A stretch of 5,010 bases of DNA from Lachnospiraceae bacterium (lineage in GTDB: Bacteria > Bacillota > Clostridia > Lachnospirales > Lachnospiraceae): NCBI GenBank assembly GCA_024691065.1, contig JAILOA010000360.1, forward strand, positions 1 to 5,010. The letters are read 5' to 3'. Numbering within the stretch: position 1 is the stretch's first letter; the number at the start of each line of letters is the position of its first letter. A program made the position numbers and the translations under genes. This document shows, piece by piece, positions 1 to 5,010 of the stretch. The notes beneath the pieces were generated by a model that saw only the letters and a list, made by a program, of their open reading frames with translations, did not search any database and was not told where the DNA came from.

Positions 1-23
1 CCCAGCCGATTCAAGGCTTCCAT
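1..23 (-). CDS. Start of an unidentified gene, cut by the window edge
   Basis: An ATG at 21-23 opens a frame beginning MEALNRL that runs off the left edge after seven codons. It lies 6 bases behind the stop of the glycosyltransferase, and an AAGGTG motif 9 bases upstream of it, overlapping the end of that gene, could serve as ribosome site. The tight spacing suggests translation as part of the same operon. Too little is present to name a product. GtrB-type glycosyltransferases are often next to membrane proteins or sugar enzymes, but that is only context. The call rests on spacing and the weak ribosome site alone. Confidence 0.4.
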
Positions 24-29
24 AAAAAC

Positions 30-1016
30 TCACACCTTATTTTCTCTCTTTATATCAAAGAAATGTTCCTGACCGTAATAAAAGCTTTCTATAATAAATC
101 TCGGTCTTTCCTTTACTTCCATATAAATCTTGCCTACATACTCACCGATAATTCCAAGCGAAAGAAGTATGAGGCCGCCTATGCCCCAAACGGATATAAC
201 AAGTGTTGTCCATCCGGCCACAGTATGTCCGATAATATGAAGCACGAGGAAATATATTAGCATAGCAATACTTACGAGGAATATAATAAATCCAAGTAAT
301 GTAATCATACGTATAGGCTTTACGGAGCAGGATGTAATACCGTCTACCGCAAATGACAACATTTTCTTCAAAGGATATTTGCTCTCTCCCGCAAATCTCT
401 CATGTCTTTCATAATAAACCACGTCGGTCTCGTAACCGATCATAGGCACAATTCCTCTGAGGAAAAGATTGACTTCCTTGTATTCCGCAAGACCATCTAA
501 TGCCCTCTTACTCATCAAACGATAATCCGCATGATCTTCCAGGGTATCGGCACCCATGGCATTCATGAGTTTATAGAACATATGAGCTGTTCCTCTTTTA
601 AATGCAGTGTCCGTTGCACGTGTCGATCTTACTCCATATACAACCTCTTTGCCTTCATGAAATTTATCTATAAATTGCTCAATAACACCGACATCATCCT
701 GCAAATCAGCATCCAATGAAATAGCTGCATCCGCATAATGTCTTGCAGTCATAAGCCCTGCAAGCAAAGCATTCTGATGTCCCTTGTTGTGAGCAAGATT
801 AATTCCGGAAAATAAAGAATCACTTTTACACAAATCACTGATTATAGACCAGGTTTTGTCTGTAGAACCATCATTTACAAAACAGATTTTACTTTCATTA
901 GATATTTTACCCTTTTTAATAAGGCCGTTCATTATCTCTTTTAACTCCTTTGAGGTCTCAGGAAGCACTTCTTCCTCTTTATAGCAAGGAATTACAAGCC
1001 AAATTACACTATTCAA
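30..1016 (-). CDS. Polyprenyl-phosphate glycosyltransferase, family 2 (GtrB/DPM1-like)
   Basis: Predicted to move a sugar from a nucleotide sugar to undecaprenyl phosphate at the inner face of the membrane, for later use on cell-wall polymers or other surface glycans. The 328-residue product shows a GT-A fold of family GT2: a first strand with VIPCYKEEE near residues 8-16, NDGSTD at 48-53, and the metal-binding DAD with following LQDD at 102-108. The segment RFAGESKYPLKKM at 207-219 is typical of the GtrB/ArnC/DPM1 group. Two hydrophobic helices at about 237-259 and 270-291 anchor the C-terminus, followed by a basic tail. Length fits the family. The start is taken as TTG at 1014-1016 because a perfect AAGGAGG lies 6 bases before it and the conserved first strand begins at once. 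An in-frame ATG at 1062-1064 would add 16 residues that do not look like the family. The donor sugar cannot be told from sequence. Confidence 0.9.
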   Translation of the reverse strand: MNSVIWLVIPCYKEEEVLPETSKELKEIMNGLIKKGKISNESKICFVNDGSTDKTWSIISDLCKSDSLFSGINLAHNKGHQNALLAGLMTARHYADAAISLDADLQDDVGVIEQFIDKFHEGKEVVYGVRSTRATDTAFKRGTAHMFYKLMNAMGADTLEDHADYRLMSKRALDGLAEYKEVNLFLRGIVPMIGYETDVVYYERHERFAGESKYPLKKMLSFAVDGITSCSVKPIRMITLLGFIIFLVSIAMLIYFLVLHIIGHTVAGWTTLVISVWGIGGLILLSLGIIGEYVGKIYMEVKERPRFIIESFYYGQEHFFDIKRENKV

Positions 1017-1022
1017 TTTTTT

Positions 1023-1029
1023 CCTCCTT
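1023..1029 (-). promoter_or_regulatory. Ribosome binding site that fixes a TTG start
   Basis: The minus strand reads AAGGAGG here, followed by six A residues and then TTG at 1016. The full match and ideal spacing favour the TTG over the upstream ATG at 1064, which has no comparable site. Confidence 0.85.
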
Positions 1030-1063
1030 AAAGTCTTCTCTAAAGAACATGTAATAAACGTCA

Positions 1064-1086
1064 TTTTTCGCTAAAACTGCGAAAAA
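1064..1086 (-). other. Leader hairpin of the glycosyltransferase mRNA
   Basis: An inverted repeat pairs TTTTTCGC with GCGAAAAA around a 7-base loop. It would lie near the 5' end of the mRNA if the promoter at 1100-1128 is used. It is not followed by a U tract on either strand, so it is not a terminator. It may stabilise the message, or it may have no role. Confidence 0.35.
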
Positions 1087-1099
1087 ACACACACTGTCA

Positions 1100-1128
1100 A
1101 TGATAACATACCATTAGAATACAAGCAA
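1100..1128 (-). promoter_or_regulatory. Probable promoter of the glycosyltransferase gene
   Basis: On the minus strand a TTGCTT box (1123-1128) is separated by 17 bases from TATCAT (1100-1105). A TG sits one base before the -10 box, making an extended -10 element. It lies just after the tRNA terminator, where a new promoter is needed. The -35 box is weak. A perfect TTGACA at 1095-1100 lacks a good -10 partner. Confidence 0.5.
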
Positions 1129-1150
1129 GAAAAAAAGAAAGAAAAAAAGC

Positions 1151-1175
1151 AAAAAAAAAGACCTGCCGGCAGGTC
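1151..1175 (-). terminator. Rho-independent terminator of the tRNA-Gln gene
   Basis: A perfect 16-base palindrome (1160-1175), GACCTGCCGGCAGGTC, folds into a GC-rich stem of at least 6 pairs with a CCGG loop. On the minus strand it is followed directly by nine T residues. It begins 11 bases after the tRNA 3' end. The matching U tract exists only on the minus strand, so it acts in that direction. Confidence 0.88.
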
Positions 1176-1186
1176 CCAAGGGTTAA

Positions 1187-1258
1187 CTGGGCTACAAGGA
1201 TTCGAACCTTGAAATGCTGGAGTCAGAGTCCAGTGCCTTACCATTTGGCGATAGCCCA
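1187..1258 (-). tRNA. trnQ: tRNA-Gln, anticodon CUG
   Basis: The 72-base minus-strand sequence folds as a full cloverleaf. The acceptor stem TGGGCTA pairs with TAGCCCA, the D stem GCC pairs with GGC, and the anticodon stem CTGGA pairs with TCCAG around the loop CTCTGAC. The T arm CAAGG/CCTTG carries the loop TTCGAAT. The anticodon is CUG, reading CAG as glutamine. The U1-A72 pair and the G discriminator are both usual for bacterial tRNA-Gln. The 3' CCA is not encoded (the next bases are TTA), so it must be added after transcription. It is a single tRNA with its own promoter and terminator. Confidence 0.97.
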
Positions 1259-1260
1259 AA

Positions 1261-1300
1261 GCATTAATAAATGCTGTTTTCAAAACATTTCTCAACAGCA
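1261..1300 (-). other. Two mutually exclusive hairpins in the tRNA leader
   Basis: GCATT/AATGC (1261-1274, 4-base loop) and TGCTGTT/AACAGCA (1272-1300, 15-base loop) share bases 1272-1274, so only one can form fully. They fill the roughly 40-base leader between the promoter and the tRNA 5' end. They may only help 5' processing; chance in AT-rich DNA is possible. Confidence 0.3.
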
Positions 1301-1308
1301 CGAGTGCT

Positions 1309-1337
1309 ATTATAACGCATTACAAAATATAAATCAA
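1309..1337 (-). promoter_or_regulatory. Strong promoter of the tRNA-Gln gene
   Basis: On the minus strand TTGATT (1332-1337) is followed after exactly 17 bases by a perfect TATAAT (1309-1314). Two A tracts of 8 and 7 bases lie directly upstream, within about 1340-1357, and resemble an UP element contacted by the RNA polymerase alpha subunit. The predicted start of transcription near 1302 leaves a leader of about 40 bases before the tRNA. Such a layout is usual for stable RNA genes. Confidence 0.8.
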
Positions 1338-1403
1338 GTATTTTTTTTATTTTTTTACAATATTTTTTACTGTTATTCATATACAGAACCATTCGATACG
1401 GCA

Positions 1404-2123
1404 TCAATTGCAAAGTATCTCCCTTGCCCTCCTTACAGTTTCCTCTGTAGGAGGCTCAACTCCCTTCAAAGGATAAGGTATACCAAGCTCTTCCCACTTA
1501 AATACCCCAAGTGTATGATACGGAAGCACATCCACTCTCTCAACCGTTTTAAGTGTCTTAATGAATTCATTTAATTTAAGTAAATACTCTTCTTTATCAT
1601 TTATTCCCGGCACAAGCACGTGACGAATCCACATAGGCTGTCCGATATCAGATAACTTACGCGCAAGTTTAAGTATATTATCTCCGCTTTTTCCTGTAAG
1701 TGAAATATGCTTTTCTTCGTCAATATGCTTTATATCAAGCATTACAAGATCGGTATATTCCATAATACGAAGAAGCATATCCTCGCTCAAACTCTTCAGA
1801 TAAGGCTCACCTGCAGTATCTATGCAGGTATTGATTCCTTCGGCCTTTGCAAGCTTTAAAAGTTCCAATAAAAACTCAGGCTGCAAGAGCGGCTCACCGC
1901 CACTTATGGTGATTCCGCCCTTTTCGCCCCAATAAGGCTTATATCTCAATGCTTTATTAATAATATCAGCTGCCTCTGTCTCCTCGCCTTTTTTTACAGC
2001 CCAGGTATCAGGATTGTGGCAAAACTGACATCTCAAATTACAACCGCTAAAGAAAATAATGTATCGAACGCCCGGTCCGTCAGCGGACCCAAAGCTTTCA
2101 ACAGAATGTATATAACCCTTCAT
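1404..2123 (-). CDS. pflA: Pyruvate formate-lyase activating enzyme (radical SAM)
   Basis: PflA cleaves S-adenosylmethionine with a [4Fe-4S] cluster and removes a hydrogen from the C-terminal glycine of PflB, switching that enzyme on in the absence of oxygen; it acts in the cytoplasm. The 239-residue product is full length (E. coli PflA has 246). It shows the N-terminal DGPGVR segment (15-20), the CxxxCxxC cluster motif at C28, C32 and C35, SGGEP (74-78) for SAM binding, CIDTAG (100-105), LDIKHID (129-135) and WIRHVLVPG (165-173). Start: ATG at 2121-2123, with an AGGAT ribosome site five bases before it, part of a tandem AGGATAGGAT. Only 13 bases separate it from the end of pflB, so the two genes are almost certainly co-transcribed. 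No clear terminator follows it. The gene is intact although its target gene pflB is interrupted. Confidence 0.97.
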   Translation of the reverse strand: MKGYIHSVESFGSADGPGVRYIIFFSGCNLRCQFCHNPDTWAVKKGEETEAADIINKALRYKPYWGEKGGITISGGEPLLQPEFLLELLKLAKAEGINTCIDTAGEPYLKSLSEDMLLRIMEYTDLVMLDIKHIDEEKHISLTGKSGDNILKLARKLSDIGQPMWIRHVLVPGINDKEEYLLKLNEFIKTLKTVERVDVLPYHTLGVFKWEELGIPYPLKGVEPPTEETVRRAREILCN

Positions 2124-2136
2124 TTAAAATCCTATC

Positions 2137-2877
2137 CTATAGATAACCGTGGCAGGTTCTTGAAATAACATCTTCCTGCTGCTTACGTGTAAGATCGATA
2201 AATTTAACAGCATAACCCGAAACACGAATTGTAAAGTTTGCATACTCTTCTTTCTCCGGATGCTCCATAGCGTCCTTAAGCTTCTCGATACCGAATACAT
2301 TTACATTTAAGTGATGAGCACCTTTCTCAAAGTATCCATCCATTACGGATACAAGGTTCTCGATTCTGTCTTCCTCGGTATTTCCGAGTGCTCCCGGATT
2401 AATTGTCTGGGTATTTGAAATACCGTCAAGGGCGTACTCATAAGGAAGCTTGGCTACCGAGTTAAGAGAAGCAATAAGACCATTCTTCTCTGCGCCGTAA
2501 CTTGGATTTGCACCAGGTGCAAACGGAGCGCCTGCAGGACGTCCGTCAGGAAGAGCTCCCGTAGCATTTCCGTAAACAACATTTGATGTGATAGTAAGAA
2601 TTGATGTTGTAGGCTCGGAATTTCTATAGGTTTCATTGTGCTTAACCTTTTCAAGGAAAGTCTTTAAAAGCCATACTGCTATATCATCAGCTCTGTCATC
2701 ATCATTTCCGTAACGCGGGAAATCACCCTCGATTTCAAAATCTATGCAAACGCCGTCCTCATCCCTGATTGGCTTAACACGGGCATATTTAATAGCTGAA
2801 AGTGAATCAACAGTATGTGAAAATCCCGCGATACCGGTAGCAAATGTACGACGTAAATTTGTATCGATAAGAGCCAT
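2137..2877 (-). CDS. pflB: Pyruvate formate-lyase, C-terminal piece with the radical glycine
   Basis: This 246-residue frame corresponds to the last third of PflB. It begins MALIDTNLRR, matching the middle of complete PFL proteins rather than a natural N-terminus. It runs through the conserved DSLSAIKYARVKPIRDEDG and TITSNVVYGNATG segments to the glycyl radical motif RVSGYAV, with the glycine at residue 221, 25 residues from the end (E. coli: 26). It has no catalytic cysteines and cannot be an enzyme alone. The ATG at 2875-2877 lies 9 bases after the UAG ending the upstream piece and is in the same frame. Its only ribosome-site candidate is a weak AGG overlapping that stop, so translation would need reinitiation or readthrough. 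Small stand-alone glycyl-radical proteins such as YfiD/GrcA of E. coli are known, but they replace only the final part of PFL, whereas this piece is about twice as long. Confidence 0.75.
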   Translation of the reverse strand: MALIDTNLRRTFATGIAGFSHTVDSLSAIKYARVKPIRDEDGVCIDFEIEGDFPRYGNDDDRADDIAVWLLKTFLEKVKHNETYRNSEPTTSILTITSNVVYGNATGALPDGRPAGAPFAPGANPSYGAEKNGLIASLNSVAKLPYEYALDGISNTQTINPGALGNTEEDRIENLVSVMDGYFEKGAHHLNVNVFGIEKLKDAMEHPEKEEYANFTIRVSGYAVKFIDLTRKQQEDVISRTCHGYL

Positions 2878-2886
2878 CTCGACTGC

Positions 2887-4392
2887 CTAATAATAATATT
2901 TATAATGCATGATGTGCATCAGGTTAAGAGTATTTACATAAATCTTAGCGAGCCATTCCATCATATCATCGAAACGCTCCATAACCTCATCATAATCAAG
3001 GTACTCCGAAGTTACCCTTCTGTATGAAGGACCGACCTGCTCACGGGTATTTACATCAACGCCACCGTTTAAAGCATAAAGGAGACATTTTGCAAGGTTA
3101 GCTCTTGCACCGAAGAACTGCATTTCCTTACCTGTTTCGGTAGCGGATACACAACAGCAGATACTATAATCATCGCCCCAGATCGGACGCATAACATCAT
3201 CATTTTCATACTGAACAGAGCTTGTATTGATTGAAATCTCTGCGGCATATTCCTTAAAATTCTTCTGTAATCTTCTTGAATATAATACAGTTAAGTTCGG
3301 TTCAGGAGCAGGTCCCATATTCTCAAGGGTATGAAGGAAACGGTAGCAGGTCTTTGTAACCATACTTCTTCCGTCCTGTCCGAGTCCACCGACCTCTAAT
3401 GTAGCCCATACAGGGTCGCCTGAGAAAAGCTCGTTATATGACTTAATACGTGCAAACTTAACCATACGAAGCTTCATTACAAAATGGTCAATAAGCTCCT
3501 GGGCCTCTGACTCTGTAATTTTCCCTGCCTCCAAATCCCTGTTAATAAAGATATCAAGGAATGTAGATACTCTACCGACGCTCATTGCAGCACCATTCTG
3601 TGTCTTTATAGCCGCAAGATATCCGAAGTAAAGCCACTGAACAGCTTCAGCTGCATTCTTCGCAGGCTTTGAAATATCAAATCCGTAAATGTTAGCCATT
3701 TCCTTCATTTTCTTCAATGCCCTAATCTGCTCGGCTACCTCTTCACGAAGACGAACAACCTCTTCGTTCATTACTCCGTTTTTTCCGATCTTGGACTTAT
3801 CTATTTCCTTATGTTCAATCAGATAATCAATTCCGTAAAGAGCTACTCTTCTGTAGTCACCTACGATACGTCCTCTTCCGTAGGTATCAGGAAGTCCGGT
3901 AAGTACGTGCGCCTTTCTGGCAGCCCTTATTTCCGGTGTATATGCATCAAAAACAGCATCATTATGAGTTTTATGATAGGTAGTAAATATATCATGAATC
4001 TTTTCACTTGGCTTGTATCCATACATTTCGCATGACTGCTCAGCCATTCTGATACCACCGTAAGGCATAAATGCTCTCTTTAAAGGCTTATCTGTCTGAA
4101 GACCTACAATCTTTTCCTTATCCTTAAGCTCTTCTTTAATGTAACCCGGACCGTGGGATGTGATTGAAGATACTATCTCGGTATCCATATCAAGTACACC
4201 GCCCTTGGCTCTTTCTTCCTTCTGAAGTTTCTGAAGCTCGCCCCAAAGTTCATTTGTACTCTCTGTAGGTCCGGCTAAAAAAGACTTATCTCCATCATAC
4301 ATAGTAAAATTCTTCTGGATAAAGTCTCTAACGTCGATTTCGTTCTTCCATTGTGTTCCTTTAAACCCAGCCCATTGCTCAAAATCTGCCAT
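2887..4392 (-). CDS. pflB: Pyruvate formate-lyase, N-terminal piece with the catalytic cysteines
   Basis: PFL converts pyruvate and CoA to acetyl-CoA and formate. This 501-residue frame covers the first two thirds of PflB. It shows YGRGR (171-175), which contains the arginine equivalent to E. coli R176; a tryptophan at 329 in SGDPVWATLE equivalent to W333; the cysteine pair at 413-414 equivalent to C418-C419; and R430 in FFGARANLAK equivalent to R435. The pair is preceded by a third cysteine (C412) where E. coli has alanine. The protein stops at UAG (2887-2889) after KYYY, where complete PFLs continue with Glu-Ala. Start: ATG at 4390-4392, because AGAGGAG lies 6 bases upstream and MADFEQWAGFKGTQW is a typical PFL N-terminus. 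An upstream in-frame ATG (4488) would add 32 unrelated residues and engulf the ribosome site. Without the C-terminal glycine domain this piece cannot form the radical by itself. Confidence 0.85.
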   Translation of the reverse strand: MADFEQWAGFKGTQWKNEIDVRDFIQKNFTMYDGDKSFLAGPTESTNELWGELQKLQKEERAKGGVLDMDTEIVSSITSHGPGYIKEELKDKEKIVGLQTDKPLKRAFMPYGGIRMAEQSCEMYGYKPSEKIHDIFTTYHKTHNDAVFDAYTPEIRAARKAHVLTGLPDTYGRGRIVGDYRRVALYGIDYLIEHKEIDKSKIGKNGVMNEEVVRLREEVAEQIRALKKMKEMANIYGFDISKPAKNAAEAVQWLYFGYLAAIKTQNGAAMSVGRVSTFLDIFINRDLEAGKITESEAQELIDHFVMKLRMVKFARIKSYNELFSGDPVWATLEVGGLGQDGRSMVTKTCYRFLHTLENMGPAPEPNLTVLYSRRLQKNFKEYAAEISINTSSVQYENDDVMRPIWGDDYSICCCVSATETGKEMQFFGARANLAKCLLYALNGGVDVNTREQVGPSYRRVTSEYLDYDEVMERFDDMMEWLAKIYVNTLNLMHIMHYKYYY

Positions 4393-4398
4393 TTTTTT

Positions 4399-4405
4399 CT
4401 CCTCT
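4399..4405 (-). promoter_or_regulatory. Ribosome binding site of pflB
   Basis: The minus strand reads AGAGGAG followed by six A residues and ATG at 4390-4392. It settles the pflB start against the longer frame that opens at 4488. Confidence 0.9.
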
Positions 4406-4464
4406 TTCTGAATATTTATAAAGATGTTATACTGTCTAATCCCGGATTGTTTTTTGCAAAATGA

Positions 4465-4492
4465 AATATACCAATTTACCGAAAACAACCAA
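4465..4492 (-). promoter_or_regulatory. Candidate proximal promoter of pflB-pflA
   Basis: TTGGTT (4487-4492) and TATATT (4465-4470) on the minus strand are 16 bases apart, which would give a leader of about 66 bases. Both boxes are imperfect and the region is AT-rich, so this could be chance. A 7-base inverted repeat, TTGTTTT (4447-4453) and AAAACAA (4482-4488), spans the -10 box and reaches into the -35 box. Confidence 0.3.
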
Positions 4493-4731
4493 AATCATAC
4501 AATCATTAAAAACCATAAAAAACAAAGCATTTTCAATCTTATCTCATTCGACAGCTAAAACTTACAACTTTTTCTACCTCTTCTTCGATATATTTAAACC
4601 GTTCAACACCGGGGAAAAGAAGATAATATAAGATAAATTGAATGCATAAAGAAAGTTAAAAACACAAGAAATTCCAATAAAAACAGATTTTCATCAATAT
4701 ATTGTGTTTTTCTATTTTAGTTGCAAATAAA

Positions 4732-4749
4732 ATGTTAACATATTATTAA
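4732..4749 (+). promoter_or_regulatory. Possible Rex-type redox operator
   Basis: The plus strand reads ATGTTAA-N4-TTATTAA, matching 11 of 14 fixed positions of the Firmicutes Rex consensus TTGTTAA-N4-TTAACAA. It covers the -10 box and most of the spacer of the distal pflB promoter, where a repressor would block polymerase. Rex senses NADH/NAD+ and is known to control fermentation genes, pfl among them in several Firmicutes. In DNA this AT-rich a chance match is quite possible. Confidence 0.3.
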
Positions 4750-4759
4750 GAAATGTCAA
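4732..4759 (-). promoter_or_regulatory. Candidate distal promoter of pflB-pflA, with extended -10
   Basis: On the minus strand a perfect TTGACA (4754-4759) is followed after 16 bases by TAACAT (4732-4737), with TG one base before the -10 box. Transcription would start near 4725, giving a leader of about 330 bases before pflB. The -35 box and the TG are strong points; the -10 box matches at four of six positions. Confidence 0.45.
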
Positions 4760-4946
4760 TACGAAAAAATTAAAATATTACTTGAATAATTTTATATTGT
4801 TAGTGTATAAATATTCATTCGTAAAAACATACGTTCCTTTTCAAATTTATTTTTGATGCTGTTTTTATTAAGTTTTTTTAATATGGAAGATAATCTAAAC
4901 AAAAATATTCTTGCATTTAACCACATAGTATTAATAAAAAATACCC

Positions 4947-4975
4947 AAAAAAACAAGACCCTCTTACAGGTCTTG
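4947..4975 (-). terminator. Rho-independent terminator of a gene to the right of the window
   Basis: CAAGACC (4954-4960) pairs with GGTCTTG (4969-4975) around an 8-base loop. On the minus strand the stem is followed by seven T residues (4947-4953). It therefore ends a minus-strand transcript from beyond the right edge and separates it from pflB. On the plus strand the stem is followed by CTTTTAT, so weak termination that way is possible. Confidence 0.8.
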
Positions 4976-5010
4976 CTTTTATAAATAAATATTATTATTA
5001 AATTAATACA

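Larger units (their letters stand above)
2137..4392 (-). pseudogene. pflB: Whole pflB gene, interrupted by one in-frame UAG
   Basis: Both pieces are one continuous frame: 501 codons, then UAG, then Ala-Val-Glu, then the 246-codon piece and a final UAG. That is 752 codons in total, giving 751 positions against 760 residues in E. coli PflB. There is no frameshift, insertion or missing motif. In complete PFLs the interrupted spot reads roughly MHDKY-x-YEA; here it reads MHYKYYY-stop-A. The stop therefore replaces a conserved Glu (GAG to TAG), and a Tyr replaces a conserved Asp (GAT to TAT) at 2902-2904. Conservation on both sides of the stop points to a very recent lesion, a base-calling error, or a protein still made by readthrough or as two chains. 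Gene order pflB-pflA is the usual one. Confidence 0.7.
4406..4946. other. AT-rich intergenic region upstream of pflB
   Basis: No convincing gene lies in these 541 bases. They hold the two candidate pflB promoters, the Rex-like site, a palindrome CAATATATTG (4695-4704), a palindrome TTTTGCAAAA (4452-4461) and long A and T runs. On the minus strand 4539-4655 is open for 38 codons without an ATG; it ends in a Glu/Lys-rich stretch and might be a gene remnant. No known riboswitch fold was recognised by eye. Confidence 0.6.

Noticed and set aside
63..719. Two plus-strand open frames of 65 and 62 codons
   Set aside because: Both are antisense to the conserved glycosyltransferase gene.
1072..1100. 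Perfect TTGACA as -35 of the glycosyltransferase promoter
   Set aside because: At 17 bases spacing the -10 would be GTTTTA, a poor match; the extended -10 promoter at 1100-1128 is better.
1187..1258. tRNA-Gln as an integration site of a mobile element
   Set aside because: No integrase, no repeated tRNA 3' end and no phage-like genes appear in the window.
1071..1301. 76-codon minus-strand open frame
   Set aside because: It runs through the tRNA-Gln gene and its terminator; the peptide is tRNA sequence plus a low-complexity Phe/Ser run.
1209..1574. 121-codon plus-strand open frame
   Set aside because: It lies opposite the tRNA and the end of pflA, with low-complexity sequence and no family resemblance.
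2454..2654. 66-codon minus-strand open frame
   Set aside because: It is another frame of the clearly coding pflB C-terminal region.
2137..2889. UAG used as a sense codon genome-wide (recoded or pyrrolysine)
   Set aside because: pflB itself ends at UAG exactly at the family C-terminus, no recoding genes are visible, and there is no reason for pyrrolysine at this non-catalytic Glu position.
3811..4035. 74-codon plus-strand open frame
   Set aside because: It is antisense to conserved pflB sequence and shows no family features.
4393..4488. 32-residue N-terminal extension of pflB from the ATG at 4488
   Set aside because: It contains the pflB ribosome site, is unlike PFL N-termini, and the ATG at 4392 is ideally placed.
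4883..4984. 33-codon plus-strand frame starting MEDNLNKN
   Set aside because: It runs through the terminator hairpin and has no ribosome site; chance in AT-rich DNA.

Overview
The window looks like the chromosome of an AT-rich Gram-positive anaerobe of the class Clostridia, most likely a gut or rumen Lachnospiraceae member. This placement is inferred from the style of the pyruvate formate-lyase proteins, strong AGGAGG-type ribosome sites, AT-rich spacers and simple U-tract terminators; no marker gene was compared. Every supported gene is on the minus strand, so transcription runs from right to left.

Right to left: positions 4947-4975 hold a terminator for an unseen gene to the right. About 550 bases of very AT-rich DNA follow, carrying candidate promoters and one possible redox operator. 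Next come the pyruvate formate-lyase gene pflB (start at 4392) and, 13 bases behind it, pflA (1404-2123), the radical SAM enzyme that installs the glycyl radical on PflB. Together they split pyruvate plus CoA into acetyl-CoA and formate, a central step of mixed-acid or butyrate fermentation. A tRNA-Gln (anticodon CUG, 1187-1258) has its own strong promoter and terminator. A polyprenyl-phosphate glycosyltransferase of the GtrB/DPM1-like type (30-1016) follows, and the first codons of a further gene may lie at the left edge.

The outstanding observation is that pflB is cut by a single in-frame UAG codon at 2887-2889. Removing it restores a 751-codon reading frame, close to the 760 residues of E. 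coli PflB, with all catalytic residues intact. The cysteines and the substrate arginines and tryptophan sit on the 501-residue upstream piece. The radical glycine sits on a 246-residue downstream piece that has its own ATG 9 bases after the stop. A second deviation, Tyr for a normally conserved Asp, lies five codons before the stop, and both are explained by G-to-T changes. The choices are a sequencing error, a recent pseudogene, readthrough, or a two-chain enzyme; the sequence alone does not decide among them.
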